Assembly: GCF_963082655.1 (NCBI RefSeq)
Contig: NC_081555.1
Span: 180,956,151-181,020,150, forward strand
DNA from: Stomoxys calcitrans
Lineage: Eukaryota; Arthropoda; Insecta; Diptera; Muscidae
Direction: 5' to 3'
Length of the DNA stretch: 64,000 bases
Below the pieces are notes generated by a model. The model worked only from the letters and a program-made list of their open reading frames with translations, searched no databases and was not told the DNA's origin. This document shows positions 23,701 to 34,865 of this stretch, piece after piece. Positions within the stretch are counted from its first letter, which is position 1. Each line of letters begins with the position of its first letter. The translations under genes and the position numbers were made by a program.

Positions 23701-26700
23701 TCTTCAGTAGTTGTAATAAACGTTTGACCTGTCTTTGGCTTAAGTTTTTCGGGTTCCTCCGGTGTCCTTTTGGGTGCGGAGTCGGTTTTGGTGGGTTGGC
23801 GCTTTGTGGATTCCACAGGTCTTGTGGGAGACATCGAGGATGGTCTCTTACTTACATCAACATTTGTTCTTTCGATATGCCTCGTAGTTACGTCTATTGT
23901 TTCCTTGTAAATATCGACAGGCTGAGATTCTTCCGGTTCATTGGATCTATTATCGCTTGGAATTGCATCAGTTTTGGGGAATTGACGTTTCGGCGAATCT
24001 ACCGACCTTGTAGGGGACTTCGAGGTTGGTCTCTGCTGAGATTCTCTTGGCTCAAAATCAGTTGTAGTATCGGGCATCCTGTAGGCCTGGCCCATTTTAG
24101 GATTAGGTTCCTCTGTAGATTTCCTAGGCCTGGTGGGAGACTTTGAGGTTGGCCTCTTTGTAATGTCAACTGTTGTTTTTGAAATATGTTTTGTCGTTTC
24201 CTCTACAGACTCGAGGTCGTAATCTTCTGGTTGAGATTCCTCTGGTTCGGAGCCTGTTGTAGTGTCTGCCACCCTGTAAACTTTTTCAGTTTTTATGAGA
24301 GTTGTGCGACCTTCGGTAGGTTTAACTTTCTCCGGTTCCCCGGGATATTTCTTGGAGGGCCGCTTTGGTGATTCTACTGGCCTAGTAGGTGACTTTTCGG
24401 TTGGTCTTTTCCTAATGTCAGTATCTGTTATTTCGGCATATTTTGTGGTTACTTCTATGGTCTCTTGGTAGAAGTCTGATTCTGGTTCCAACTCTTCCGG
24501 AGTTCGATAAAATGTTTCCTTTGTTGTGATATATTTTTCGCTCCCAATCGGCTTCTTAGGTTCTGGTTCCTCTGGAGTTTTCCTGCGTGTGGAATCGGTT
24601 TTGGTTGGTTTACGCTCTGGAGATTCATTCAATCTAGTAGGGGACTTGGAAGTTATCCTCTTTGTGGCATCAGTACGTTTTTGTTCTGTTACTTCAGTTG
24701 TTTCATAAAGGGCATCTTTTGGTTGTTTCTCTTGCGGCATCGTTTTTGTGGGTTTGTTTGGCGAATCACCAGGTCTTGTGGGAGATTTGGATATCGGTTT
24801 TTTAGTTACATCAAACTCAGATTTTTCAGAGTGCTTTGTGGTTATTTCAATTGTCTCATAGTAAGAATCTTTAGGCCGGGTTTCGTCTTCAGGCTCTGAT
24901 TCATAAGGTGTGTCCCTTGGGCTTTTTTTGGGCTTGGCGTCTGGCGTTAGGGGTGTTCTCTGTGTGGTTTCAACCACACTCGTTGGAGATTTAGAAGTTG
25001 GTTTCATTGTTTCCTCTGGTTCAGAATCAGTTTCAGGTCTAGTCTTCTTCGTGGTCTGGGTAGTTGGTTTCTTCCGAAGAGGTTCCTTATCCTGATTTGA
25101 TGGTCTTTTGGGAATGTTGTCGTCGTCGGAGGTTAGGACCGTGCTTGTAACCAAAACCTTCTTTACACTGTTAATTGACAATGGCTCATCATCGTCCTCG
25201 CAATCTTCTATCTTTACATCAAACAAGGTTCTCTCCTTAGTAGTTGTCACTGTCTGTTGCTCTTCTTCTTCCTCGATTTCATTGTTTGGACGCTTCTTGT
25301 ATTCCCCGGGGGTGTTGCCATAATTTTCCATACCCAATATCTGACGGCAACGATCTTCGAAAGTATCTCTGCGTGTGGTGCCCTTCTTTACGTAGGTGGG
25401 ATAGGGTGGAGAGGTTGGTTCTTCAGGTGATTTTGAAACGAAAGCTCCATCGGGATGTTCGGGATGACCACGTTCGGCTTCAATAAATTTTTCATGTATG
25501 GTTGTAGTAGTCGCAGTTGAGGTGAACTTATTAGGTTCGGGTTTTGGAGAACGATGTGAAGGTTCGTCGTTGATAGGATGCTTTGTCGTTTCTGTGGGCT
25601 CAAAATCACTCTCAACTTGTTCAGGTCTAGTGGGAGATCTGGATGAAGGTTTCTTATCCTTTGGAGAAGGAGCTGCTTTAGGACCGGACTTGGGGGATTT
25701 CGAGGAGGGTTTTGTTTCATATGGGCGATCGTCTGCTGTGGGTTTTTCTGGTTTTTGTTTGGTGTTAGTAGAATAAGGCTGTTTATCGTCAGGATATTCG
25801 CAAGGTGTTGGCTTAGCTTCTCTAGGCTTAGAGGGAGATTTGGATGTTGGTTCACCATCATCGCTCGTCGGTTCCTCTGGCATTTTTCGAGGTTGATTGC
25901 GTTCAGCATCAATGAATTGCTCATTAATGGTCGTCTTTATATTTTTTTTATTAACGATTTGGGTTCTATCGTTGCGAATATATTGCTCAGCTGTTGTCTC
26001 GAAAATACTTGGCCGAGTAGGCTTGGAGGTTCTTGTTGTAGGTTTCCTACCATCTGGGTGTTCAGGTTCCTTAGCTGCGGTTTCATTTGTTCTCGGCTTG
26101 CGATGCTCATCCAAAGGTTCACTACCATCCTTGGGTTGCTGTGGTCTTGTTTCAAATGTGTGGTCTTCCTGGACCAATGTGTCAATGTCCTTTTGAGTTT
26201 TCTTTACATTTGACATTTGGATAGTAATTTCGTTCGTGTGATGTTCCCTTGGTTCCTCTTCAGTGTCCGAGGGATATTCCTGTTGTGGATGCGTGGTACT
26301 TGGTTGATGAGGTGATTGGCCCTTGGGTCGACGTGTTAAGGATGGTGATTGAGGCTTTTGTTCGGTTCCCATAGGCATATCCCTAATATTTTCAGGATAT
26401 TGGCGGTTAGGAGATCCACCATATGGTTTATCAGGACTTTGTCTTGTTGGTGATCGTGAATTGGGTTTGTCGTCAATTTGCGACGGTTGTATGCGTTCAG
26501 GTGTTCCGCGATTTGGACTTGTCCTTGAGGGTGATTGAGGTTGTTGTCTATCCTTTGTTCCCGAAGGATATGGACGATCAGGAGTACCCTGATGAGGTTG
26601 ATTATCTCCTGGGTATTGTTGTTCAGGTTGTCCATCATACGGTCTTTCATTGCTATGGCTTGTTGGCGACAATGGTCTTGGCTTATCCTTCATGTCAGAA

Positions 26701-29700
26701 GGATGTTTTCGCTCAGGTGTTCCGCGATTTGGACTTGCCCTTGAGGGTGACTGAGGTTGTTGTATATCCTTTGTTCCTGAAGGATAGTGACGATCAGGAC
26801 TACCCTGATGAGGTTGTTTATCTCCTGGGTATTGTTGTTCAGGTTGTCCATCATACGGTCTTTCATTGGAATGGCTTGTTGGGGACAATGGTCTTGGCTT
26901 ATCCTTCATGTCAGAAGGATGTTTTCGCTCAGGTGTTTCACGATTTGGACTTCTTCTTGAGGGTAACTGAGGTTGAGGCTCATCATGACGATCAACAGTA
27001 CCCAGATGTGGCTGCTCACCAGGATATTGTGATTCAGGGGTTCTACCAGATCTCGTGTCCGAAGGATGCATTTGCTCAGGTGTTTCCCGATTTGGACCTG
27101 TCCTTGAGGGAAACAGGGTTTGTGGTTTATCCTTTGTTCCCGAAGGATAATGGCGATCAGGAGTACCCTGATGTGGGTGATCCTCACCTGGATACTGTCG
27201 TTCGGGTGTTCCACCGTACGGTATATTTTTGCTATGTCTTGATGGTGACATGGTGGGTTTGTCCTTCGTATCGGAAGGATGCCTTCGCTCAGGGGTTCCT
27301 CGATTTGGACTTGCCCTTGAGGTTGGTTGAGATTGTGGCTCATCCTTTGATCCCGAAGGATAATGGCGAACAGGAGTACCCTGTGGCTGATCTTCACCTG
27401 GATATTGTCGCTCGGGTGCTCCGTCATATGGCCTTACATTGTTATGGCTTGTTGGTGACAATGGTCTTGGTTTGTCTTTCGTATCCGAAGGATGCTTTTG
27501 CTCAGGTGTTCCACGATTAGGACTTGTCCTTGAAGGTGAATGAGACTTTGGTTTATCCTTGGTTCCTGATGGATAATAGCGACCAGGAGAACCTTGATAT
27601 GGTTGGTCATCTCCTGGAGAACCTTGATGTGGTTGTTCATCCCCTGGATATTTTCCTTGGGGTTTTCCTTCAAATGGTCTGTCATTGCTATGTCTTGTTG
27701 GTGACAATGGTCTTGGTTTGTCTTTCGAATCCGAAGGATGCTTTTGCTCAGGTGTTCCACGATTAGGACTTGTCCTTGAAGGTGAATGAGACTTTGGCTT
27801 ATCGTTGGTTCCTGATGGATAATAGCGACCAGGAGAACCTTGATGTGGTTGTTCATCTCCTGGAGAACCTTGATGTGGTTGTTCATCCGCTGGATATTTT
27901 CCTTGGGGTTTTCCTTCAAATGGTCTGTCATTGCTATGTCTTGTTGGTGACAATGGTCTTGGTTTGTCTTTCGTATCCGAAGGATGCTTTTGCTCAGGTG
28001 TTCCACGATTAGGACTTGTCCTTGAAGGTGAATGAGACTTTGGTTTATCCTTGGTTCCTGATGGATAATAGTGACCAGGAGAACCTTGATGTGGTTGTTC
28101 ATCTCCTGGAGAACCTTGATGTGGTTGTTCATCCCCTGGATATTTTCCTTGGGGTTTTCCTTCAAATGGTCTGTCATTGCTATGTCTTGTTGGTGACAAT
28201 GGTCTTGGTTTGTCCTTCGTATCCGAAGGATGCTTTTGCTCAGGTGTTCCACGATTAGGACTTGTCCTTGAAGGTGAATGAGACTTTGGTTTATCCTTGG
28301 TTCCTGATGGATAATAGCGACCAGGAGAACCTTGATGTGGTTGTTCATCTCCTGGATATTGACGTTCAGGGGTTCCATGGTATGGTCTTTCATGGCTTCC
28401 CCTTGATGGCGACATAGGCCTTGACTTATCCTTAGCATCGAATGGACTCTTCCTTTCTGGTGTACCACGATGTGGACTTGTCCTTGAAGGTGATTGGGAT
28501 TGCGGTTTATCCTTGGTTCCTAAAGGATAATGGCGATCAGGAGAACCTTTTTGTGGCTGTCGCTCAGAAGTTCCTTCATATGGTCTTTCTTGACGTGGCC
28601 TTGTTGGTGACAAAGGTCTTGACTTATCGTTCGTTTCCGAGGGTTGTTTTCGCTCAGGTGTCTCGCGATGTGGACTTATCCTCGAGGGCGATTGAGATTG
28701 TGGTTTATCCTTGTTTCCCAAAGGATAATGACGATCAGGAGAACCCTGATGTGGCTGATATTTGCGTTCGGGTGATCCATCATGTGGTCTGCTACTCTTG
28801 GGCTTGTTCTCTTCCGAGGGATATCTACGCTCAGGAGACTGCGAATGAGGTTGACCAGGCCTATTCTTGGGCTCAGTTCGCCTTGTTGGCGAATGAGATT
28901 CTGGCTTTTGCGGAGATTGGCCTTGGATTGGACGAGAAGAAGTCTCTTTCTCGTTTGGTTTGGGAGTTTTAGTGGCATGTAATTGAGGCTGAGGTTTTGT
29001 CTTGCCACCTGCTGGTTCATTATCCGTTCCTTGGGGATAGCGTTGATCATGAACAGGTTGTTTGGGACCTTTTGTTTTAGGACTCTCATTGGGTTTTGGA
29101 GAAGATTTTGTAGGTTGAGTTTGGGTCAAAGACTTTCGGGGGCTCTGGTGGCTAGGAATGGGTGCGGACTTTGGACTTTGTTGCGGTTTGGGACTTTGTT
29201 TAGTTTCGGGAGATTGCTTATTTCGCCTTAGTTCTTCGAATTTGTCGATACGCTTCGACACTTCTGTCTGTATGCGTTGGACTTCATGCGGCTTCTTCGG
29301 CGAGACAGTCTTGGGAGAACGTGGGGCAACTGGTTCCCTTTCATGAGAGATCAATTGCTTGGTTTTAGTTTTCACATTTCGAATGGCATCCACATCCTCT
29401 CGTCGATGGTCTTCGCTAATGAAGACATCATCATCCACAAAAGTGTTGGGTGTGGTGGAGTCACGCGATGGTTTTCGCCGTGTCACAGTCGTGGTCTCAT
29501 CTATCTGTTCAAATGTGGCCTCGCGATCAATGGTTCTGGGCTCGTTCCTGTCATCGGGGACAACATTGTCCCCGTGCGGATGAAGGCTGTGTGTGGGCTG
29601 TTTTGGTACATCCTTGGAGCCAATCGGTCTAGTGGGCTGTGATCTAGATGATGTAAATGATGATGGCGATAATGGCCGTGAAGTATGTTTCTTCGGTATA

Positions 29701-29803
29701 GTTTCAACATCTTCTTCAACCAGGGGACTTTTACTTTTGGTGGATGGTGGATATGGAGGACTACTTCTACTACTTGGTGCTGGTGATGATCTTGGTGATG
29801 ATT
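17789..29803 (-). CDS. Smoothelin-like gene, giant 12-kb repetitive exon
   Basis: About 12,015 bp of open frame (4,005 codons), phase 1 at both ends. The acceptor is CAAACAG|AATCAT; a second acceptor 15 bp upstream (TTTGAG|TAAATT, exon start 29818) would keep the frame too. The donor is CTGAAG|GTAAGAATT. Order of content: an N-terminal polar part with SKRIDKFEELRRNK (about 29229-29280); Pro/Ser-rich tandem repeats (about 26350-28900); an acidic stretch; about 100-residue degenerate repeats with SKSPTRP and SDSEPE (about 21900-25300); two related motifs, SVHDKVSKFQKVAEEV and TVDEKVDKFIKTAESL (20800-21010); a long Ser/Thr/Pro-rich tract; a smoothelin-type helix, EIFELTILERLL then YELRRRIRAQIRLVKKNL (about 18880-19005); and ENGLPLFGIRALKKKK near the end (about 17825-17885). 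The helix has the acidic-hydrophobic then R-R-x-I-R-x-x-(I/L)-R pattern of smoothelin repeats. Composition predicts a very long disordered protein with many S/T-P sites. Family assignment rests on the helices, so I am surer that this is coding than of its function. Confidence 0.95.
21900..25300 (-). repeat. About 100-residue SDSEPE / SKSPTRP repeat tract
   Basis: Coding repeats of roughly 90-110 codons run through this part of the giant exon. A typical unit reads KPTSKSPTRPxESPKR, then EEPEKxKPKxGQTFxTTTE, then SDSEPEESQP and a segment like YxETIEVTTKHxEKT. Unlike the 82-residue array, the units have diverged widely in both sequence and length, so this tract is older. The acidic DSEPE core alternates with basic SPTRP blocks, giving a regular charge alternation along more than 1,000 residues. 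Confidence 0.8.
26350..28900 (-). repeat. Wider degenerate Pro/Ser repeat tract in the giant exon
   Basis: The 246-bp array sits inside a larger, older tract of roughly 120-150-bp coding repeats. Recurrent elements are QPHQGSPDRHYPSGTKD, SPSRTSPNRGTPER, KHPSDTKDKPRPLSPT and ERPYDGQPEQQYPGD. Copies vary in the spacers and in the residue after each SP or TP, but the order of elements is kept. The many R-x-x-S/T-P and S-P-S-R sites would suit proline-directed kinases or SH3-type contacts; that is inference. Confidence 0.85.
27430..28350 (-). repeat. 246-bp tandem repeat inside the giant exon
   Basis: A unit of 246 bp (82 codons) is repeated about 3.7 times with breaks near 27524, 27770, 28016 and 28262. 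Each unit encodes HSPSRTSPNRGTPEQKHPSD, then TKDKPRPLSPTRHSNDRPFE, then one or two copies of GDEQPHQGSP and YYPSGTKDKPK. The copies differ at only scattered bases, for example TTCGAATCC against TTCGTATCC, GATAATAGC against GATAATAGT, and GACCAACCA replacing one GDEQPHQ copy. This is far more uniform than the surrounding 120-150-bp repeats, so it was amplified or homogenised recently. The unit length is a multiple of three, so copy number can vary without breaking the frame. Confidence 0.92.
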
Positions 29804-30775
29804 CTGTTTGGGAATTTACTCAAATAAATTGGTCACCTTGTTTTGGTTGGTGGTGGATTTTTTGTTTTTGTGTCAAATAGGGTTTTAGTTTCATTGTTTA
29901 TCGGTTTATTTATTAAAAGGAATTTACATACAATTGATACATACAATCAAGGATTATAAAATATATGGTTGTTGTTTGTTGCTGTTATTGTTGTTATTAA
30001 TTTGTAAATATATGCATATAAATAGTACAACTACTACTACTACTACTACTAACACTACTATGACTACTATTGGTACAGTTATGGTTAGGTGGGCCTTTTT
30101 TACAATTACAATAATTAGTCAAACTCTACTTTCGATTTTGTTATTCATCAGTGGTACACACAGTGAGAGAGAGAGAGAGTGAGAGAGGGAGAGCAGTTAG
30201 CAGGCTTTGAGGCATAAGTGGAGTTAGTCGGGCCTTAGTCTACGTTTTAGTTCAGATGTGTTCATGCGAGCATCCAATTTGGTGGGGTAACATTTTGATT
30301 GGTCATCCAGAGCAATAGAGAGAGTGAGAGAGAGAGAGAGGTATGGATGGGAGCATTCGTGAGATTCGTGAGAGTATAGCCGAAAGGAAGTTCCATTTAT
30401 TGCCATTGCTTTTTATTTTGGTTAGACGTTTGTTCTTAAACCGTGCTTGTGTGTAGTCCGAATTCAAGTCAGTTCTGTGGTAAGGGGTAGTAGTTCTACA
30501 GGAGAGTAACAAGTGTGGATGGAGTTAAGAAAGTAGTGCAGCCCAGTACTGTTGTGAGTTGCAAAGTGTAATGTCAAGGCTCAATTAATCAGTACACTGT
30601 CGCTTTTTGTGTCTTTGGTTCATTCCAATGGCCACTGATTAATTGGCTCTGAGTTGCAACAACTTGAGGAATATTAAAAGTGGGTAGGTGGGTGGGTTGC
30701 GAGGGTTGTGTTACTTGGACTTTGTGTGGTCGGGCAGTTGGTAATTCTGCAAATTCAGCATTCCTCTTTTCTTAC

Positions 30776-31045
30776 CCTGTTTTGAAGCAGTGGTAGCTGT
30801 CGTGGCAATATGATCGGACGGACCGAGCAGAGAGTAGTGTTTCTTAATGCATGGTTCCTCGACCACCTCCTGCAGAGGCAACTGCTGATTGTTGCTCTGA
30901 TTGTCGGATATAGTCTTTTTGGTGATGGTGGTTAGTGAATCGTGGTTAATAGGAAATATAGAATCGCTTGAGTTGGTTTTGTTGGTGGTGGTGGTGGTGG
31001 TGGTGGTGTGGGCTTTTGGTTTGGTAGTAGTAGTATGCTGGTTAT
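30776..31045 (-). CDS. Smoothelin-like gene, third visible exon (Thr-rich cassette)
   Basis: Exon of exactly 270 bp (90 codons), phase 1 at both ends, with acceptor TTCCCCAG|ATAACC and donor AAACAGG|GTAAGA. It encodes DNQHTTTTKPKAHT, a run of threonines, NKTNSSDSIFPINHDSL, then QQLPLQEVVEEPCIKKHYSL and HIATTATTASKQ. The block around LQEVVEEPCIKKHYSLLGPS is the least repetitive part and the most likely to be conserved. If the exon were read through its donor, the frame would end within about 25 codons, which supports splicing here. Symmetric phases make it a natural alternative cassette. No known domain is recognised in it. Confidence 0.85.
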
Positions 31046-31102
31046 CTGGGGAACACATGTTTCCATTTACTTTCACATATGCTTAGGCTTATGTATGCGT
31101 AC

Positions 31103-33685
31103 CTGGTTTTGGCACATCTTTCACTGGTGGCTTGCTTGTTGCAGTCCGGCTGGGAGTGGTCGTGGTGGTTGTGCTAACCGTCTTGCCGGGAGATGGCGAT
31201 TTAGTGCCGCGAGGCGAAGGGGACGATGTAATGCGTTCACTCACTACCACCGTTCGACCTCCCACACTTCTAGGCGGAGTCTGACGTGTCACTGTGGTCG
31301 TGCTAACACGACTGGTTTCACTGTCGTGTGAGCCTTCGCGCACCTCACGCCTAAAGGTCTTGGTCGAGGAGACACTTGAACGAGGTGTATGTCTAGGTCC
31401 GTCTGTACTGGTACTGTCACGTCTGGTCTGGTCAACGGGCGAAGAGCTCCTTAAAGAAGCAGCAAAGGCACGATGGGCTGCATCAACTTCCTTCTCCTTT
31501 TGAATGATGCGTTCGGTTGTTTCCATAGTGGGGGTTGGTTTTCTGTTGGTAGGGGCGCTGGGCGACGGTTGAGTTTTGGTTGGTGACATTTGGGGATGGC
31601 CAGCGGTGCCGCTGGGCCTATGAGTGTCTCTGGCCGAGGGAAAACCCTGAGTGGAATAATCCGGTTGGGACTTATTGGGGGATCTTGCAGATGGAAATCC
31701 CTGTGTTGAAAAGTCACGACTAGGAGATGGTCTTCCAGCTGCAGGATATTCAGGTTGGGGTATTTGATCACCTCCTGGTGTAGTCACTGTGTATCTATCG
31801 GTAATGTATTCCACATCTGCAGGCATAGAGCGGGGTGTGCCCCGAGGCAATGGTCGGCCATCGTCTCCCAGTATTTCAGTTTCAATGATACGCTCAGTAT
31901 TGGTATTGTATTTTGTCGAGTGGGTTTTCTGAGAGGTTACAATCACATCGTCATCATTGGGGCCAGGGCCGGATGATGGATAGACGGGTGTCGAACCGGG
32001 TGCTGGGGCATAGCCAGGTCTGCTAGATGGGTAGCCGGGTGTCGAACCGGGTGCTGGGGCATAGCCCGGCGCAGAACTATGAGGTTTTAGCTGACGAATA
32101 TCCGTTTGGGGCTCTCTTGCCGACGGGAATCCATGGGTGCTAAAATCCTGAGTGTTATTTGTTTTGTTAGTGACATCCGTAATTTGCTGATAGCGGTTGT
32201 CATCGGTACTCCTGATATCGGTCTCAATGATTCGTTCCGAATTGGTTTGATGCTTAACACTGCGTTTCTTTTCCGAACTGACTATGATAACTTCGCCATC
32301 TTCGGTGGGAATGCGCCGCTCCGTGATGCTTGGCTCGTATTCACCTCGGACGGGCACCAGGGTTTCTTTGGGTGGAGAAGTCATTCTTTGCGAAGGACTA
32401 CTCTGATTGGGACGCATTTGTTGAGGCTGTGGCCTGTCGGTGGCAAACTCCTGGGTGGGCTTGTTGGGTCTCACCGAGGGAAAGCCATGCGTGCTGAAAT
32501 CGTTGGTGACCGCCTGAGGTCTATCGGTGGCAAACTCTTGGGTTGGCTTATTAGGTCTCACTGACGGAAATCCATGAGTGCTGAAATCATTGGTCACAGC
32601 CTTTGGTCGCGAACCACTCGGTGTACTGGGAGAGTACCCGTCATCATATTCCTGAATGGTCTCCGAAGTTGTCTCAGTGGAGAATTTCCTATTGGAAGTC
32701 TTCACCGTAGAATACTTTGTCTCCACGGAGTCATCGTGAGTGTAGCGATGCGTGTTGTCGACGTTGTCGACAACATCATCATTGGGACGCCGCAGCCTCT
32801 CCGAAGGAGCATGGCCCTGATAGTTTTTTGGCTGCTCTTGTTGGTGATGGGTTTGTGAATCACGTCTCTGAGTGTTCTGATTGGTAACCGTTTGCCGGGT
32901 GTTGGTGGTATGCTGGACCGGAGTTGAAGAAGAGGTAGGGGATGTCTCTTCGGTTTCATATCGCTTGTTGCGAACAATCGTTCCATCTGGCAAGCGTTTA
33001 ACGGTAGTGATCATCTTCACATTGGGCTTAGGATACTCCACTGTATTTGAAATTATTTCGCCTGGCTGTGCCATGAGATGCTGCACATGCCTCTGATATT
33101 CCGGAGAGGCCTTGTCCATATCGACATAGCGCTTATTTTGCTCATGCGTCTCGTTGGTCTGAACATTTTGCGAAGTGTTGGTTTCGTGGCGATTCCGATT
33201 GTATTGTTCCGTTTGTTGGGTGTACTGCTGTTGATCGGTGGCACGTCTCACTTCTTGCGGTTCATACTGTGGCTCGTATTGCGTTGGTTGAGGATGATAT
33301 TGAGGTTGCTGTTGTTGTTGGTGACGTGGTTGCTGCTCATACGGGTACTGTGGTTCGTGTTGCATACGTTGTGGGGGTGCTCCACGATTTGAGTCCATTA
33401 AATACTGGGGTTGATGATGACCGGCCACCGGCTGACCATTTTCATACTCCGTAGTAGAGGACGATTGAAATACCTTGGACGAGGAGGTCGATGTAGACGA
33501 ACTTGTGCGTATTTCAGTGCGTCCAGAATTCTCATCGCCAATGACTACCTTCTCCTGCAAATGGGTTTTGCTACTTTCAGAAGCCTGCTTACGGAAATTC
33601 TTGTCATCACCCTCATGCATGGCCGATGAACGTTGTTCATTGCGTCCCTTGAATTCGGCGGTGCCGCCATTAATGTTTTCCACAC
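31103..33685 (-). CDS. Smoothelin-like gene, second visible exon (Gln/Ser/Thr-rich)
   Basis: Exon of 2,583 bp (861 codon-equivalents), phase 1 on both sides, with acceptor TTGCAG|GTGTGG and donor CCAG|GTACGC. It begins VENINGGTAEFKGRNEQRS. A Gln-rich stretch follows (about 33240-33370). Next comes a more conserved-looking block, PNVKMITTVKRLPDGTIVRN, then repeated DFSTHGFPSxR motifs and repeated SERIIET / TERIIE motifs. It ends in a Ser/Thr/Pro-rich tail (TPPRSVGGRTVVVSERITSS, then KSPSPGKT). Most of it is predicted disordered by composition. The SERIIET and TTERIIQKE segments resemble the T-E-R-L-V stretch I remember from vertebrate smoothelins; that parallel is weak. The exon length is divisible by three, so it could be skipped without a frameshift. 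It is separated from the next exon by a 57-bp intron. Confidence 0.93.
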
Positions 33686-33759
33686 CTGCAACAATAAATT
33701 ATGAATAAATTGAATTAGTCCCATCCAGTTTTTTAAGGGCGCAACTACACTGGACCTAC

Positions 33760-34108
33760 CGTCTGTGGTTGCTATGGTCTCGGCGCGGAAACCCCTACCA
33801 TCGGGTGTTACTTCTGACGATGATTGCACATTCCAGCCTGTATTGTTGGGATTGTTGAGGGCCATCGATTGAAATTTCATTTCCGTGGGACTCATCGAAT
33901 CACGAATTTCCTTCGATTTCAAACTCTGGAAACTCTGATCGGCCAAGGACTCCCCATGACTGGGTGCCAGCGGATCTTTACCGAATCCAGCAACTCTGTT
34001 ATCAGACATGGCGTCGTATTGATAAAGATCTCTCAATCTGGATTCGCGTAACTTGTACAATTGGGATCGTATTTCCTTTTTGCGATTTACGTCCTCGGAT
34101 TGCTGCCA
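33760..34108 (-). CDS. Smoothelin-like gene, first visible exon (arginine-rich helix)
   Basis: Minus-strand exon of 349 bp, entered in phase 0 after a TTTTAG acceptor and left in phase 1 at a CAGACG|GTAGGT donor. It encodes WQQSEDVNRKKEIRSQLYKL and then RESRLRDLYQYDAMSDNRV, followed by a polar stretch (KDPLAPSHGESLADQSFQS, STDEMKFQS-like text) ending IATTDG. The KKEIRSQLYKLR segment matches the second half of the smoothelin-type helix, in which an E/R-rich stretch is followed by IR-x-x-(I/L)-x-x-(L/V)-R; its first half would be in an upstream exon. The exon joins the next one (33685-31103) through a 74-bp intron with the frame kept as DG-VENINGG. Vertebrate smoothelins associate with actin filaments in contractile cells; extending that role to this fly protein is inference. 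I believe a Drosophila counterpart exists (possibly CG34417), but I could not check this. No start codon is visible here. Confidence 0.85.
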
Positions 34109-34374
34109 CTAAAATGAAAAAAAAAAATAAAATTAAAATGAATTGTGAATACAACTGCTGGTCGGTCGCATTTGAATAAAGATCTTAGACTAATGTTTTT
34201 CATTACTTATGAAATTAAAGAAGCAAATTTGCACTTTTCGTGCAATTGAATAGAACTACACAATACAAAAATTAGGCGTAGCGTCTCCGTTGCCTCTGCG
34301 TGTCCTGTTAAAGCGCCCTGGAAGATGAGATCCATTGAAGGAACCAACAACTACCTAGTAATCTAATCATCTTT

Positions 34375-34865
34375 GCTTATACCCTACACCACTACTGTGG
34401 TACAGGGTATTATAACTTGGTGCATTTGTTTGTAACACCCAGAAGGAAGAGAGATAGACCCATTGATAAGCATACCGATCGACTCAGAACGATATTGCAA
34501 TAATTTGGTCATTTGTTAACCGATTCACACGAAATTTGGCAAAAAGGATTCCCTTATGAGTCCCGGTATTGCCATTGAATTTTATAGAAATCGGTTCAGA
34601 TTAAGATATAGCTCCCAAATATATGCATCTCCCGATTTTCACTTTTAAGGCCTTTGCTAACCCATTTATCAATCGATCGTCTCAAAAATTTGCACAACGT
34701 ACATATTGTAGGAGCCATAGAGTAGGGCGCCTACAATATGTACGGATTTTGATAGAAATTCTGCATATCACATTTAAGTAAATTTTAAATTCGACGACTT
34801 AGCCTGCATGTCCAATGTGGTGTAGGGTATTGAAAGGTCAGCTTCGCCCGTCTATAGCCCGTGCT
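34375..34865 (+). repeat. Interspersed family A copy
   Basis: Starts TATACCCTACACCACTACTG, then GTGCATTTGTTTGTAACACC and AGAAGGAAGAGAGATAGACC; ends GGTGTAGGGTATTGAAAGGT. Located just upstream of the first visible exon. Confidence 0.8.

Noticed and set aside
26423..27520. 365-codon open frame on the plus strand
   Set aside because: It lies antisense to the repetitive giant exon. Biased codon use and the repeat period (a multiple of three) leave the antisense frames open. The 80-codon plus-strand frames at 27524-28258 have the same cause.
27434..28468. 344-codon minus-strand frame overlapping the repeat array
   Set aside because: It is a shifted frame of the 246-bp repeat. The main frame continues on both sides through more than 12 kb, while this one exists only inside the array.
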